A program made the translations under genes and the position numbers. A DNA stretch of 64,000 nucleotides from positions 1 through 64,000 of the forward strand of contig NZ_FMYX01000014.1 in the NCBI RefSeq assembly GCF_900102675.1. The letters run 5' to 3'. Source of the stretch: Pseudomonas guariconensis (lineage in GTDB: Bacteria; Pseudomonadota; Gammaproteobacteria; Pseudomonadales; Pseudomonadaceae). Below the pieces are notes generated by a model that searched no databases, had not been told where the DNA came from, and saw only the letters and a list, made by a program, of their open reading frames with translations. Below, piece after piece: positions 17,767-27,438 of this stretch. The first letter of the stretch is position 1, and each line of letters starts with the position of its first letter.

Positions 17767-19206
17767 ATGAGCCAGATGTTATCCACCGTCAGCGAACAGC
17801 TGCTGGCCCCGGGCGGACTGACCCTGGACAGCCTGCAGGCTGTGCTTGGCGAGTTGGCGGGGCCCGGTATCGATGCAGCCGACCTGTACTTCCAGGGGCA
17901 GATTTCAGAGACCTGGGCGCTGGAGGACGGCATCGTCAAGGAAGGCAGTTTCAACCTTGACCAAGGCGTGGGCGTGCGTGCTCAGTCCGGTGAGAAGACC
18001 GGCTTCGCCTACAGTAATGCCATTAACCTCGAGGCCCTGACCTCGGCGGCCCGTGCCGCGAGATCGATTTCACGCGCTGGGCAGGAAGGCCGCGTACAGG
18101 CCTTCCGCAGCCAGGATGTGGTGGCCCTGTACGCTCCGGACAATCCGCTGGACGTGCTCAGTCGCGCCGAAAAAGTCGAGCTGCTCAAGCGCGTGGATGC
18201 GGCCACTCGCGCTCTGGATCCGCGTATCCAGCAGGTCACCGTGAGCATGGCCGGGGTCTGGGAGCGGATCCTGGTGGCCGCGGTCGATGGCAGCCTGGCA
18301 GCTGATGTTCGCCCGCTGGTGCGCTTCAACGTCAGTGTGATCGTCGAGCAGAACGGTCGCCGCGAGCGCGGTGGCCAAGGCGGAGGCGGGCGTACCGACT
18401 ACCGCTATTTCACCGAGGAGCGGGTCATGGGGTATGCCCGGGAGGCGCTTCGCCAGGCGCTGGTCAACCTCGAAGCCAAGCCGGCCCCGGCAGGTACCTT
18501 GCCGGTGGTCCTCGGCCCGGGCTGGTCCGGCGTACTGCTGCATGAAGCGGTGGGCCATGGCCTGGAAGGGGACTTCAACCGCAAGGGCAGTTCGGCCTAC
18601 AGCGGGCGTATTGGCGAGCAGGTGGCCTCGACGCTGTGCACCATCGTCGACGACGGCACGCTCGAGGGGCGCCGTGGTTCGCTGAGCGTGGACGACGAGG
18701 GGACCCCGACCGAGTGCACCACGTTGATCGAGAACGGCATTCTCAAGGGCTACATGCAAGACAAGCTCAATGCACGCCTGATGGGCATGGCGGTCACCGG
18801 CAACGGACGGCGCGAATCCTATGCCCACCTGCCGATGCCGCGCATGACCAACACCTACATGCGCGCCGGTGACAGCGACCCACAGGAAATCATCGCCTCG
18901 GTGAAAAAGGGTATCTACTGCGCCAACCTCGGTGGTGGCCAGGTTGATATCACCAGCGGCAAGTTCGTGTTCTCGACCAGCGAGGCCTACCTCATCGAGG
19001 ATGGCAAGATCACAGCGCCGGTCAAGGGTGCGACCCTGATCGGCAATGGTCCGGAGGCGATGAGCCGGGTTTCGATGGTCGGCAACGACCTGGCTTTGGA
19101 CAGCGGCGTCGGGACGTGCGGCAAGGATGGGCAATCGGTGCCGGTAGGCGTTGGCCAACCGACCCTGAAACTGGACGCGATCACCGTGGGTGGTACAGGC
19201 GCGTGA
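17767..19206 (+). CDS. tldD: Metalloprotease TldD
   Basis: The 479-residue TldD forms a heterodimeric Zn protease with PmbA/TldE and degrades unfolded peptides; in E. coli it processes microcin B17 and antitoxin CcdA. The metal site HEAVGH is at about residue 259, followed by GLEGDFNRKGSSAYSG. The ATG at 17767 is 2 bp after the preceding stop and gives the family's usual length. Unusually for partners in one complex, pmbA is a separate unit about 0.7 kb downstream, with darP on the other strand between them. Confidence 0.96.
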   Translation: MSQMLSTVSEQLLAPGGLTLDSLQAVLGELAGPGIDAADLYFQGQISETWALEDGIVKEGSFNLDQGVGVRAQSGEKTGFAYSNAINLEALTSAARAARSISRAGQEGRVQAFRSQDVVALYAPDNPLDVLSRAEKVELLKRVDAATRALDPRIQQVTVSMAGVWERILVAAVDGSLAADVRPLVRFNVSVIVEQNGRRERGGQGGGGRTDYRYFTEERVMGYAREALRQALVNLEAKPAPAGTLPVVLGPGWSGVLLHEAVGHGLEGDFNRKGSSAYSGRIGEQVASTLCTIVDDGTLEGRRGSLSVDDEGTPTECTTLIENGILKGYMQDKLNARLMGMAVTGNGRRESYAHLPMPRMTNTYMRAGDSDPQEIIASVKKGIYCANLGGGQVDITSGKFVFSTSEAYLIEDGKITAPVKGATLIGNGPEAMSRVSMVGNDLALDSGVGTCGKDGQSVPVGVGQPTLKLDAITVGGTGA

Positions 19207-19213
19207 CAAGGGT

Positions 19214-19236
19214 AAAGGACCGCATTGCGGTCCTTT
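19214..19236 (+). terminator. Probable tldD terminator
   Basis: A 10-bp stem (AAAGGACCGC paired with GCGGTCCTTT) around a very short loop starts 8 bp after the tldD stop. The T-run is interrupted (TTTGGGATTT), so strength is uncertain. Confidence 0.6.
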
Positions 19237-19278
19237 GGGATTTCACCGGGGTTGCATGTCAGCCCCGGGACGAGGACC

Positions 19279-19800
19279 TCAGCGCAGGCCCCGTTGGGTC
19301 TCGTCGAGGTCGCGTATGTATTTGAAGACCTTGCGCGCGGCGGCCGGCGGTTTGTTCCGGGCCTTCTCGTGCTGGGCATGACGGATCAGCGAGCGCAGGT
19401 GCTGGCGGTCGGTGTCGGGATACTCGTTGACGAAGCGCTCGAGGTCTTCGTCATTGCCATCGACCAGGCGATCGCGCCAACGCTCCAGGTTATGGAAACG
19501 TTCGTTGTACTGGCGGCTCGAGCTGTCGATTTGTTCGAGCAGTGCATGGATGGCATCGATGTCCTGATCGCGCATCAGCTTGCCGACGAACGACATATGG
19601 CGTTTGCGAGCACCATGAGCAGTGTGCTTGTGGGCTTCGGCCAGTGCCCGGCGCAGCTCGTCGGTCAGGGGCAGGCGAGCCAGGGTATCGGCCTTGAGCG
19701 TGGTGAGGCGCTCTCCGAGCTCGACCAGCGCATGCAGCTCGCGCTTGATCTGGGTTTTGCTTTTTTCGCCGTCGAAGGCGTCGTCGTAAGAATCAACCAT
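19279..19800 (-). CDS. darP: DarP/YjgA family 50S ribosome assembly factor
   Basis: A 173-residue, highly charged helical protein of the YjgA (DUF615) family, which associates with late 50S assembly intermediates in E. coli. Typical segments are KSKTQIKRELHALVELGERL near the N-terminus, LPLTDELRRALAEA, RKRHMSFVGKLMRDQDIDAI and the C-terminal LRSLIRHAQHEKARNKPP. It is antisense to its neighbours, in the gap between tldD and pmbA, an arrangement common in gammaproteobacteria. Confidence 0.93.
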   Translation of the reverse strand: MVDSYDDAFDGEKSKTQIKRELHALVELGERLTTLKADTLARLPLTDELRRALAEAHKHTAHGARKRHMSFVGKLMRDQDIDAIHALLEQIDSSSRQYNERFHNLERWRDRLVDGNDEDLERFVNEYPDTDRQHLRSLIRHAQHEKARNKPPAAARKVFKYIRDLDETQRGLR

Positions 19801-19909
19801 GGTGGCAGTCCGCTAGAAATCGCCGCCATGATAACCAGTCGGGGGCCGCTTGTCCGGCCCGGTCGTAGAATGACCCTAGCCGTACGCAGAATTTCGAGTG
19901 GAGAGAACC

Positions 19910-21256
19910 ATGAGTGCAGTCCAGAGCGTAGGCCCCAAGGACCTGCCGGCGTTGCAGGAACAGGTCGAGGCGATCATCGCCGAAGCACGTCGCCAGGGCG
20001 CCAGCGCCTGCGAAGTTGCGGTGTCGCTGGAGCAGGGCTTGTCCACTACGGTGCGTCAACGTGAGGTCGAGACGGTCGAGTTCAACCGCGATCAAGGTTT
20101 TGGTATCACCCTTTATGTTGGCCAGCGCAAAGGCTCGGCCAGTACATCGGCCAGCGGCCCGGACGCGATTCGCGAGACTGTGGCGGCTGCGCTGGCCATT
20201 GCCCAGCACACCTCCGAGGATGAATGCGCAGGCCTGGCCGATGCGGCGCTGATGGCCCGCGAGATCCCTGATCTCGACCTTTACCATGATTGGGCCCTGG
20301 AGCCGGAAAAGGCCGTCGAGATGGCATTGGCCTGTGAGGCCGCAGCCTTCGATGCCGACCCGCGCATCCTCAATGCCGATGGCACGACCCTGAACACCCA
20401 CCAAGGCTGCCGAGTCTATGGCAACAGCCACGGTTTCATCGGCGGTTATGCCTCCACGCGCCATAGCCTGAGCTGCGTGATGATCGCCGAAGGCGAAGGA
20501 CAGATGCAGCGTGACTACTGGTACGACGTCAATCGCCAGGGCCAATTGCTGGCCGACCCGCGTAGCATCGGGCAGCGCGCCGCACAGCGTGCCGCCAGCC
20601 GCCTGGGTGCTCGTCCGGTGCCGACCTGCGAGGTGCCCGTGCTGTTTTCCGCGGAACTGGCCGGCGGGTTGTTCGGCAGCTTCCTGTCGGCCATCTCCGG
20701 CGGCAATCTGTACCGTAAATCCTCCTTCCTTGATGGCGCTATCGGCCAGCGTCTGTTCCCTACCTGGCTGACGCTCGATGAACGTCCCCACTTGCCGCGA
20801 GCCCTGGGAAGCGCAGCTTTCGACGGCGATGGCCTGGCGACCTATGCAAAGCCATTCGTGGAAAAAGGCGAGCTGGTCTCCTACCTGCTGGGCACCTATT
20901 CCGGACGCAAGCTGGGACTGCCAAGTACTGCCAACGCTGGTGGTGTGCATAACCTGTTCGTCACCCATGGGGTGGAGGACCAGGCCGCACTGATCCGCCG
21001 CATGGGGCGTGGCTTGCTGGTAACCGAACTGATGGGGCACGGCCTCAACATGGTGACGGGGGATTACTCCCGCGGCGCGGCGGGCTTCTGGGTAGAGAAT
21101 GGCGAGATCCAGTTCCCCGTCCAGGAGGTGACGATCGCCGGCAACATGAAGGACATGTTCCAGCAGATCGTAGCGATCGGCAGTGATATCGAAACCCGGA
21201 GCAATATTCATAGCGGCTCGGTGCTGATCGAGCGGATGACGGTGGCGGGGAGCTGA
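19910..21256 (+). CDS. pmbA: Metalloprotease PmbA (TldE)
   Basis: PmbA (448 residues here) is the catalytically silent partner of TldD. It shares the fold (LEQGLSTTVRQREVETVEFN near the N-terminus, FSAELAGGLFGSFLSAISGG, and GRGLLVTELMGHGLNMVTGD) but lacks the HExxxH site. ATG 19910 is preceded by GGAGAG and matches homologues; an in-frame GTG four codons upstream is less likely because it overlaps that ribosome site. A good intrinsic terminator follows. Confidence 0.95.
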   Translation: MSAVQSVGPKDLPALQEQVEAIIAEARRQGASACEVAVSLEQGLSTTVRQREVETVEFNRDQGFGITLYVGQRKGSASTSASGPDAIRETVAAALAIAQHTSEDECAGLADAALMAREIPDLDLYHDWALEPEKAVEMALACEAAAFDADPRILNADGTTLNTHQGCRVYGNSHGFIGGYASTRHSLSCVMIAEGEGQMQRDYWYDVNRQGQLLADPRSIGQRAAQRAASRLGARPVPTCEVPVLFSAELAGGLFGSFLSAISGGNLYRKSSFLDGAIGQRLFPTWLTLDERPHLPRALGSAAFDGDGLATYAKPFVEKGELVSYLLGTYSGRKLGLPSTANAGGVHNLFVTHGVEDQAALIRRMGRGLLVTELMGHGLNMVTGDYSRGAAGFWVENGEIQFPVQEVTIAGNMKDMFQQIVAIGSDIETRSNIHSGSVLIERMTVAGS

Positions 21257-21288
21257 TACCTGCCAGCAGGCGGGACGATTGAAACTCA

Positions 21289-21314
21289 GGGCCGCATAGC
21301 GGCCCTTTGCTTTT
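21289..21314 (+). terminator. Intrinsic terminator of pmbA
   Basis: A GC-rich 7-bp stem, GGGCCGC paired with GCGGCCC around a 3-nt loop, is followed by TTTGCTTTT. It lies about 30 bp after the pmbA stop. Confidence 0.85.
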
Positions 21315-21416
21315 GTTCTGTGTGGGGGATGTTGCCATCCCAGAATTGGATCTGAGCCGGTACGGCTACGCGGCAAGGTCAGCCAGGTCGGCTCGATTTG
21401 AGCCCTTCGCGGCGGA

Positions 21417-21689
21417 TTACTCGCCTTCGTCGAAATAGTTGTTGATCAACTCGACCAAGGCGTCCATGGCCTCATTGTCCTGTTCTCCCTCGGTCATCAG
21501 GTGCACCTGGGTGCCCTTGCCCGCGGCGAGCATCATCACTGCCATGATGCTCTTGCCATCCACCATTTTGTCCGGCGCACGCCCCACCCTGACCTGGCAG
21601 GGGAAGCGCCCGGCTACGCCAACGAACTTGGCTGCCGCCCGGGCGTGGAGCCCCAGCTTGTTGATGATGGTGATTTCGCGGGCGGGCAT
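21417..21689 (-). CDS. ptsO: Nitrogen-PTS phosphocarrier NPr
   Basis: A 90-residue HPr-like protein that receives phosphate from PtsP (EI-Ntr) and passes it to PtsN. The phosphorylated histidine is His15 in NKLGLHARAAA, and the regulatory-helix region DGKSIMAVMMLAAGKG is intact. Upstream in-frame codons exist, but ATG 21689 yields the standard HPr length. It overlaps no gene and lies 20 bp after rapZ at the end of the rpoN-hpf-ptsN-rapZ-ptsO cluster. Confidence 0.96.
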   Translation of the reverse strand: MPAREITIINKLGLHARAAAKFVGVAGRFPCQVRVGRAPDKMVDGKSIMAVMMLAAGKGTQVHLMTEGEQDNEAMDALVELINNYFDEGE

Positions 21690-21709
21690 TGGGGTGCGGA
21701 TCCTGTGGG

Positions 21710-22564
21710 CTAGAGGTCGCGATGGCGGACCTGGACGTTTTTCAGGGTGGGTTGCAAAAGTTGGCCCAGGCGCTCGGTCAGGTAGACAGAACGGTGGTGA
21801 CCGCCTGTGCAGCCAATCGCGATGGTGACATAGGCGCGATTGCTGGCGGCGAATCGTGGCAGCCATTTGAGCAGATAACTGGAGATGTCCTGGAACATCT
21901 CTTCGACATCCGGTTGGGCGGCCAGGTAGTCGATTACCGGCTGCTCCAGCCCGGAGTGTTCGCGTAGCTCGGGCTTCCAATACGGATTAGGCAGGCAACG
22001 GACATCGAACACCAGATCGGCATCCACGGGCATGCCGCGCTTGAAGCCAAAGGACTCCACCAGAAACGCTGTGCCTGGCTCGGGCTGATTGAGCAGACGC
22101 AGCTTGATCGAGTCGCGCAACTGGTAAAGGTTGAGGTTGGTGGTGTCGATCTTGAGATCGGCCAGATCGGCGATCGGGCCCAGCAGTTCGCTTTCGACAC
22201 GGATCGCTTCGGCGAGGGAGCGATTGGCGTTGGTCAGCGGGTGTCGACGACGCGTTTCGGAGAAGCGCTTGAGCAGGGTCTCCTCGTCGGCATCCAGATA
22301 CAGCACGTCGCACTGGATATGCTGGGCTCGCGCGCCCTCAAGCAGTTCGGGGAAGCGCGTCAGGTGACTGGGCAGGTTGCGCGCGTCGATGGAGACAGCC
22401 ACCTTGGGTTGCAGCAGTTCGGTATTGATCAACGCGTTTTCTGCCAACTGCGGCAATAGCCCGGCGGGTAGGTTGTCGATGCAGTAATAACCGTTGTCTT
22501 CCAGCACGTCGAGGGCGGTGCTTTTGCCGGAGCCAGACCGGCCGCTGACGATGATCAGGCGCAT
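21710..22564 (-). CDS. rapZ: RNase adapter protein RapZ
   Basis: A 284-residue RapZ (YvcJ family) nucleotide-binding protein. The N-terminal Walker A, GRSGSGKS, is at residues 8-15, and the C-terminal domain begins around LRDSIKLRLL and ends with the conserved IAIGCTGGHHRSVYLTERL motif. In E. coli RapZ directs the sRNA GlmZ to RNase E and so tunes glucosamine-6-phosphate synthesis; whether that sRNA circuit exists here cannot be judged. The gene is two bases after ptsN. Confidence 0.95.
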   Translation of the reverse strand: MRLIIVSGRSGSGKSTALDVLEDNGYYCIDNLPAGLLPQLAENALINTELLQPKVAVSIDARNLPSHLTRFPELLEGARAQHIQCDVLYLDADEETLLKRFSETRRRHPLTNANRSLAEAIRVESELLGPIADLADLKIDTTNLNLYQLRDSIKLRLLNQPEPGTAFLVESFGFKRGMPVDADLVFDVRCLPNPYWKPELREHSGLEQPVIDYLAAQPDVEEMFQDISSYLLKWLPRFAASNRAYVTIAIGCTGGHHRSVYLTERLGQLLQPTLKNVQVRHRDL

Positions 22565-22566
22565 GT

Positions 22567-23031
22567 TCAGTGCTCGTTCTGTGCGTCCAGGACTACCTGG
22601 TACAGGGCCTCGCTGCTGTTGGCGGCACGCAGGCGATCGCGGACCTCCTTGCGATCGAGCATGCTGGCAATCTGGCGCAGCAGTTCAAGGTGGGCGTCGG
22701 TGGCGGCTTCTGGCACAAGCAGGACGAACAGCAGATCCACCGGCGCGCCATCGATGGCGTCATAGTCGATGGGGGCATCCAGGTGCAGCAGGGCGCTGAC
22801 CGGAGCGGTGCAGCCTTCGAGGCGACAATGGGGGATGGCGATGCCGTTGCCGAAACCGGTGGATCCGAGCTTTTCACGGCCAACCAGTTTTTCGAATACG
22901 TCTTCCATCTCCAGTTCGGGCACTTCCCTGGCGATCAGGGTGGCGATTTCCTGGAGCACGCGCTTTTTACTGCCGCCCGGCACGTTCACGAGGGAACGGC
23001 CGGGGGTCAGGATGGTTTCAAGTCGGATCAT
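22567..23031 (-). CDS. ptsN: Nitrogen regulatory IIA protein PtsN (EIIA-Ntr)
   Basis: A 154-residue cytosolic regulator, the end of the PtsP-PtsO-PtsN relay; in P. putida it affects sigma-54-dependent promoters, carbon storage and potassium balance. The phosphorylation site is His68 in GNGIAIPHCRLEG, and the APVDLLFVLLVPEAATDAHLE region matches EIIA-mannitol-type folds. It sits between hpf (12 bp upstream) and rapZ (2 bp downstream). Its place in the rpoN cluster is a well conserved linkage. Confidence 0.96.
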   Translation of the reverse strand: MIRLETILTPGRSLVNVPGGSKKRVLQEIATLIAREVPELEMEDVFEKLVGREKLGSTGFGNGIAIPHCRLEGCTAPVSALLHLDAPIDYDAIDGAPVDLLFVLLVPEAATDAHLELLRQIASMLDRKEVRDRLRAANSSEALYQVVLDAQNEH

Positions 23032-23043
23032 GGATGAGAGGGA

Positions 23044-23352
23044 TCAGCGGGCGGCTGCACCTTGCAGCAGGCTTTGCTGTTTTTCCTTATGTTTTTTCAG
23101 TTGGCGGTCGAGCTTGTCAGCCAGGGCGTCGATCGCTGCATACATGTCTTGGTGTTCGGCATTGGCGACCACTTCACCGCCGGGAATCTGGAGTGTGGCC
23201 TCCACCTTCTGCTGCAGTTTTTCGACCTTCATGATCACCGTCACGTTGGTGATCTTGTCGAAATGCCCCTCCACGCGGGCGAGCTTTTCAAGGACATACT
23301 CGCGCAGTGGTTGAGTGACTTCTACATGCTGTCCACTGATGTTGACTTGCAT
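23044..23352 (-). CDS. hpf: Ribosome hibernation promoting factor (short HPF)
   Basis: A 102-residue short HPF that binds the 30S decoding region and promotes 100S dimers or ribosome protection in starvation. The beta-alpha-beta fold is visible (MQVNISGQHVEVTQPLREYV, NVTVIMKVEKLQQKVEATLQ, HQDMYAAIDALADKLDRQLKK). It lacks the long C-terminal dimerisation domain, so it is the gammaproteobacterial short form. ATG 23352 is preceded by AAGGAGAAG and gives the family N-terminus. It lies 77 bp after rpoN. Confidence 0.94.
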   Translation of the reverse strand: MQVNISGQHVEVTQPLREYVLEKLARVEGHFDKITNVTVIMKVEKLQQKVEATLQIPGGEVVANAEHQDMYAAIDALADKLDRQLKKHKEKQQSLLQGAAAR

Positions 23353-23429
23353 ACAGCTTCTCCTTTGTTGCCCGTGCATAAAGGGCAGGTATTGCACCTG
23401 CCACTGAAACGCTATGGCTCTTCCAGGGG

Positions 23430-24923
23430 CTACATCAGTCGCTTGCGCTCACTCGACGGTGCGATGCCGAGGGACTCGCGGTACTTGGCGACGGTGCGAC
23501 GGGCTACCTGGATGCCTTGTGCCTCCAGTAAACCAGCGATCTTGCTGTCACTCAATGGCTTTTTCTGATTTTCCGCCGCAACCAGTTTCTTGATGATCGC
23601 GCGGATCGCCGTAGACGAGCATTCACCGCCTTCGGAGGTGCTTACATGGCTCGAGAAAAAGTATTTCAGTTCGTAGATACCGCGCGGGGTATGCATGTAT
23701 TTCTGCGTGGTGACCCGGGAAATGGTCGATTCGTGCATGCCTACCGCTTCGGCGATATCGTGCAGTACCAGCGGCTTCATCGCCTCGTCACCATGGTCCA
23801 GGAAGCCTCGCTGGTGCTCGACGATCTGGGTGGCGACCTTCATCAGCGTCTCGTTGCGACTTTGCAGGCTCTTGATGAACCAGCGCGCTTCTTGCAACTG
23901 GTTGCGCATGAAGGTGTTGTCGGCGCTGGTATCGGCGCGGCGGACGAAGCCGGCATACTGCGGGTTGACCCGCAGGCGTGGTATCGCTTCCTGGTTCAGT
24001 TCGACCAGCCAGCGGTCGCTGTCCTTGCGCACGATGACGTCGGGAACCACGTACTCGGGCTCGCTGGACTCGATCTGCGAACCAGGGCGCGGGTTCAGGC
24101 TCTGCACCAGTTCGATGACCTGGCGCAGCTCGTCCTCCTTGATCTTCATGCGACGCATCAGCTGGCTGTAGTCGCGGCTGCCGAGCAAGTCGATGAAATC
24201 AGTGACCAGGCGCTGCGCCTCAGCCATCCAGGGGGTGTTCGCCGGAAGCTGACGTAGCTGCAGCAGCAGGCACTCGCCAAGGCTGCGGGCGCCAATGCCT
24301 GCGGGTTCGAATTGCTGGATGCGGTGCAGTACCGCTTCGACTTCGTCGAGCTCGATATCCAGTTCGGGGTCGAAGCCTGCGCAGATTTCTTCGAGGCTGT
24401 CCTCCAGGTAACCCTGTTCGTTGATGCTGTCGATCAGGGTCACGGCGATCAGCCGGTCGGTGTCGGACATCGGCGCCAGGTTGAGTTGCCACAGAAGATG
24501 GCTCTGCAGGCTTTCGCCGACGGAAGTGCGGGTGGTGAAGTCCCACTCGTCGTCATCGCTGGCGGGCAGGTTGCTGGCACTGGTCTGGTAGATGTCTTCC
24601 CAGGCAGTGTCCACGGGTAATTCGTTGGGGATGCGCTCGTTCCATTCGCCTTCCTCCAGGTTCTCGGCACTGCTGGTGCTTTCCTGGAAGCTGCTCTCTT
24701 GGGCTTCGGCAGCCGGCTTGCTTTCGGCGTTGTCGGCCATCGGGTCGCTGTTGTCGAAGTCGTCGCCGTCTTCCTGACGTTCGAGCATCGGATTGGACTC
24801 CAGCGCTTCCTGGATTTCTTGTTGCAGGTCCAGGGTGGATAGCTGGAGCAGACGGATGGCCTGTTGCAACTGCGGGGTCATCGTCAGTTGCTGGCCCATT
24901 TTTAGGACGAGCGATGGTTTCAT
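23430..24923 (-). CDS. rpoN: RNA polymerase sigma-54 factor
   Basis: A 497-residue sigma-54. Region I is the Gln/Leu-rich activator-contact segment (LKMGQQLTMTPQLQQAIRLL at residues 7-26), region II is acidic (about 50-110), the core-binding domain follows, then the helix-turn-helix, and the RpoN box ARRTVAKYRE lies near the C-terminus. It recognises -24/-12 promoters and needs AAA+ activators. One matching promoter and one probable activator gene occur in this window (gcvH promoter and the gene at 63767). Confidence 0.97.
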   Translation of the reverse strand: MKPSLVLKMGQQLTMTPQLQQAIRLLQLSTLDLQQEIQEALESNPMLERQEDGDDFDNSDPMADNAESKPAAEAQESSFQESTSSAENLEEGEWNERIPNELPVDTAWEDIYQTSASNLPASDDDEWDFTTRTSVGESLQSHLLWQLNLAPMSDTDRLIAVTLIDSINEQGYLEDSLEEICAGFDPELDIELDEVEAVLHRIQQFEPAGIGARSLGECLLLQLRQLPANTPWMAEAQRLVTDFIDLLGSRDYSQLMRRMKIKEDELRQVIELVQSLNPRPGSQIESSEPEYVVPDVIVRKDSDRWLVELNQEAIPRLRVNPQYAGFVRRADTSADNTFMRNQLQEARWFIKSLQSRNETLMKVATQIVEHQRGFLDHGDEAMKPLVLHDIAEAVGMHESTISRVTTQKYMHTPRGIYELKYFFSSHVSTSEGGECSSTAIRAIIKKLVAAENQKKPLSDSKIAGLLEAQGIQVARRTVAKYRESLGIAPSSERKRLM

Positions 24924-25035
24924 GGCTGGGGCTTAATACCTTGTTCGCCGGCGCGCATGCGCCATCCACTACACGTAGGGCGCCGAGGCGCCAATTTTAA
25001 GCAAGTTATATGCCTGAAATTGTAGCGTTTGCCTA

Positions 25036-25063
25036 GAGCACTGTGTCACTTCCTTCAGTGCTC
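25036..25063 (-). promoter_or_regulatory. Hairpin between lptB and rpoN
   Basis: A perfect 8-bp stem, GAGCACTG with CAGTGCTC, encloses a 12-nt loop. It lies 19 bp after the lptB stop in the 158-bp gap before rpoN. No U-run follows it in the minus-strand direction, so it may be a weak terminator or processing site that partly separates rpoN expression from the lpt genes. Confidence 0.4.
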
Positions 25064-25081
25064 CAAGCAGACTCCGGGCCT

Positions 25082-25807
<726 letters not shown>

Positions 25808-26332
25808 TTACTCGGTCTTCTTCTTCGGCTGGATCACCATGTCGATACGCTGACGTGGTGAAGTCACATTGCCACCACGACCGGCGGTAGCCACCTGGGT
25901 CTTGGTGTTGTAGACGATCTTCTCGCCTTCGGTGGTGTTGCCTTCGTTCTCGACCTTGGCGCGGTCGGTGAGGATCACCATGTCCTTTTGCGCCTGGTAC
26001 TGGATGGTCACGCCCCAGCCTTTCATCTTGTCGGGTTTGGCGGCGCTCTGCTGTTGCTCGAAGTAGGCCAGGTTGCCCACCGAGGTGACCACGTCTATAT
26101 CGCCGGAGGCGGCACGGGTGATGGTCACGGTGTTGCCTTTGATCATCATCGAACCCTGGGTGATGATCACGTCGCCGGTGTAGGTGGCGACGCCTTGCTT
26201 GTCGTCCAGGTGAGCGTTGTCAGCCTGGATGCGGATAGGCTGGTCACGATCGTTCGGCAGGGCCAAGGCGCTCGCGCTTCCCAGTGCCGCGCTCAGGCTG
26301 AGCAAAAAGGGGAGGGTGTTAACGAGCCTCAT
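25808..26332 (-). CDS. lptA: LPS transport periplasmic protein LptA
   Basis: A 174-residue periplasmic protein with an N-terminal signal peptide (MRLVNTLPFLLSLSAALGSA, cleavage probably after ALA near residue 24) and one OstA/LptA beta-jellyroll (PIRIQADNAHLDDKQGVATY, GDVIITQGSMMIKGNTVTI). It oligomerises head to tail to bridge LPS from LptC to LptD. Its start overlaps the end of lptC by 14 bp, indicating coupling. Confidence 0.95.
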   Translation of the reverse strand: MRLVNTLPFLLSLSAALGSASALALPNDRDQPIRIQADNAHLDDKQGVATYTGDVIITQGSMMIKGNTVTITRAASGDIDVVTSVGNLAYFEQQQSAAKPDKMKGWGVTIQYQAQKDMVILTDRAKVENEGNTTEGEKIVYNTKTQVATAGRGGNVTSPRQRIDMVIQPKKKTE

Positions 26333-26891
26333 ACTGTCCTCTTACGTTGGACAGCAGGTCCATCCTGCCGTCTTTCAAATACGCTTTCATTCCTTTGCCC
26401 GTAGTCGTCCCACCGGCGCCGTCGATTCTAACGGCTTGCTCGGTCTGCGCATATTGCTTCTGCGGGAAGACGGTCATGCGGGTGGTGGTGATGATCGTTT
26501 CGCGCTGCTTTTCATCGGTGCGGGCAACCCGGACCTTGTCGATCAGCTCGACCTCGCTGCCATCCGGGTTGACCTCGGCGCGCACGCTCTGCACGTGCCA
26601 GGGATACTGGGTGCCCCGGTACATGTGCAGGTCCGGCGTGGTCACCAGGGTGATCTCGCTGGACTTGAGGTGCTCCACCTTGTCGGCGGTCATTTCGTAT
26701 TGCACCTTGCCATCAGGCAGGTACTGCACGCTGTGGGCATTGATCGCATAGTAGTCGATGGCATTCTCATCGACCTGGGCCACCGGCTTTTCGAGGAAAC
26801 TCTCGGGGCTGATGTTCCAGTAGCCGACGGCCACCAGCAGTGCGGCGATCGCACCGAGCAGCACGATATTCCTGGCTTTCTTGCTGAACAT
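26319..26891 (-). CDS. lptC: LPS export system protein LptC
   Basis: A 190-residue bitopic protein: one N-terminal membrane helix (IVLLGAIAALLVAVGYWNIS, from residue 9) and a periplasmic LptC jellyroll (DYYAINAHSVQYLPDGKVQY, TLVTTPDLHMYRGTQYPWHV). It docks on LptFG and hands LPS to LptA. It lies 8 bp downstream of kdsC and overlaps lptA by 14 bp. Confidence 0.95.
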   Translation of the reverse strand: MFSKKARNIVLLGAIAALLVAVGYWNISPESFLEKPVAQVDENAIDYYAINAHSVQYLPDGKVQYEMTADKVEHLKSSEITLVTTPDLHMYRGTQYPWHVQSVRAEVNPDGSEVELIDKVRVARTDEKQRETIITTTRMTVFPQKQYAQTEQAVRIDGAGGTTTGKGMKAYLKDGRMDLLSNVRGQYEAR

Positions 26892-26899
26892 GTCTGGCC

Positions 26900-27424
26900 T
26901 TAGAGGTAGTTGGCGTTGGCAGCGTCCAGGGTGCCCTGGGCCTGCATGATCAGTTCACAGAACTCGCGTGCGGCACCTTCGCCGCCGCGGGCCTGGGTCA
27001 CGCCATGGGCGTGCTGGCGAACGAACGGGGCGGCGCTTGCCACCGCCATGCCAAGGCCTACGCGGCGGATCACCGGCAGGTCTGGCAGGTCATCGCCCAA
27101 GTAGGCGACCTGTTCATAGCTTAGGCCCAGTTCGGCGAGCAGGCTGTCGAGCACTACCAGTTTGTCCTCGCGGCCCTGGAACAGGTGCGGGATGCCGAGG
27201 TTTTTTGCTCGGCGCTCGACCACCGGGGTCTTGCGCCCGCTGATGATCGCTGTGGTCACGCCCGAAGCCATGAGCATCTTGATGCCGTGGCCATCCAGGG
27301 TGTTGAAGGTCTTGAACTCGCTGCCGTCTTCAAGGAAATACAGACGTCCGTCGGTCAGCACGCCATCGACATCGAACACGGCCAGCTTGATGGCCTTGCC
27401 GCGTTGCAGAAGATCCGGGTTCAT
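26900..27424 (-). CDS. kdsC: 3-deoxy-D-manno-octulosonate 8-phosphate phosphatase KdsC
   Basis: A 174-residue HAD-superfamily (C0 type, tetrameric) phosphatase that converts Kdo-8-phosphate to Kdo for the LPS inner core. The nucleophile and acid are in VFDVDGVLTDG (Asp18, Asp20), the second motif is TTAIISGRK and the metal motif is AYLGDDLPDLPV. I start it at ATG 27424, with GGAG 9 nt upstream; ATG 27442, which overlaps the kdsD stop region, is the alternative. It is grouped with kdsD as in many pseudomonads. Confidence 0.93.
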   Translation of the reverse strand: MNPDLLQRGKAIKLAVFDVDGVLTDGRLYFLEDGSEFKTFNTLDGHGIKMLMASGVTTAIISGRKTPVVERRAKNLGIPHLFQGREDKLVVLDSLLAELGLSYEQVAYLGDDLPDLPVIRRVGLGMAVASAAPFVRQHAHGVTQARGGEGAAREFCELIMQAQGTLDAANANYL

Positions 27425-27438
27425 TGCATTGCACTCCA

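Noticed and set aside
24924..25021. Sigma-70 promoter for rpoN
   Set aside because: A/T-rich hexamers (TATAAC, TAAAAT) are present on the minus strand, but no -35 with acceptable spacing could be paired.
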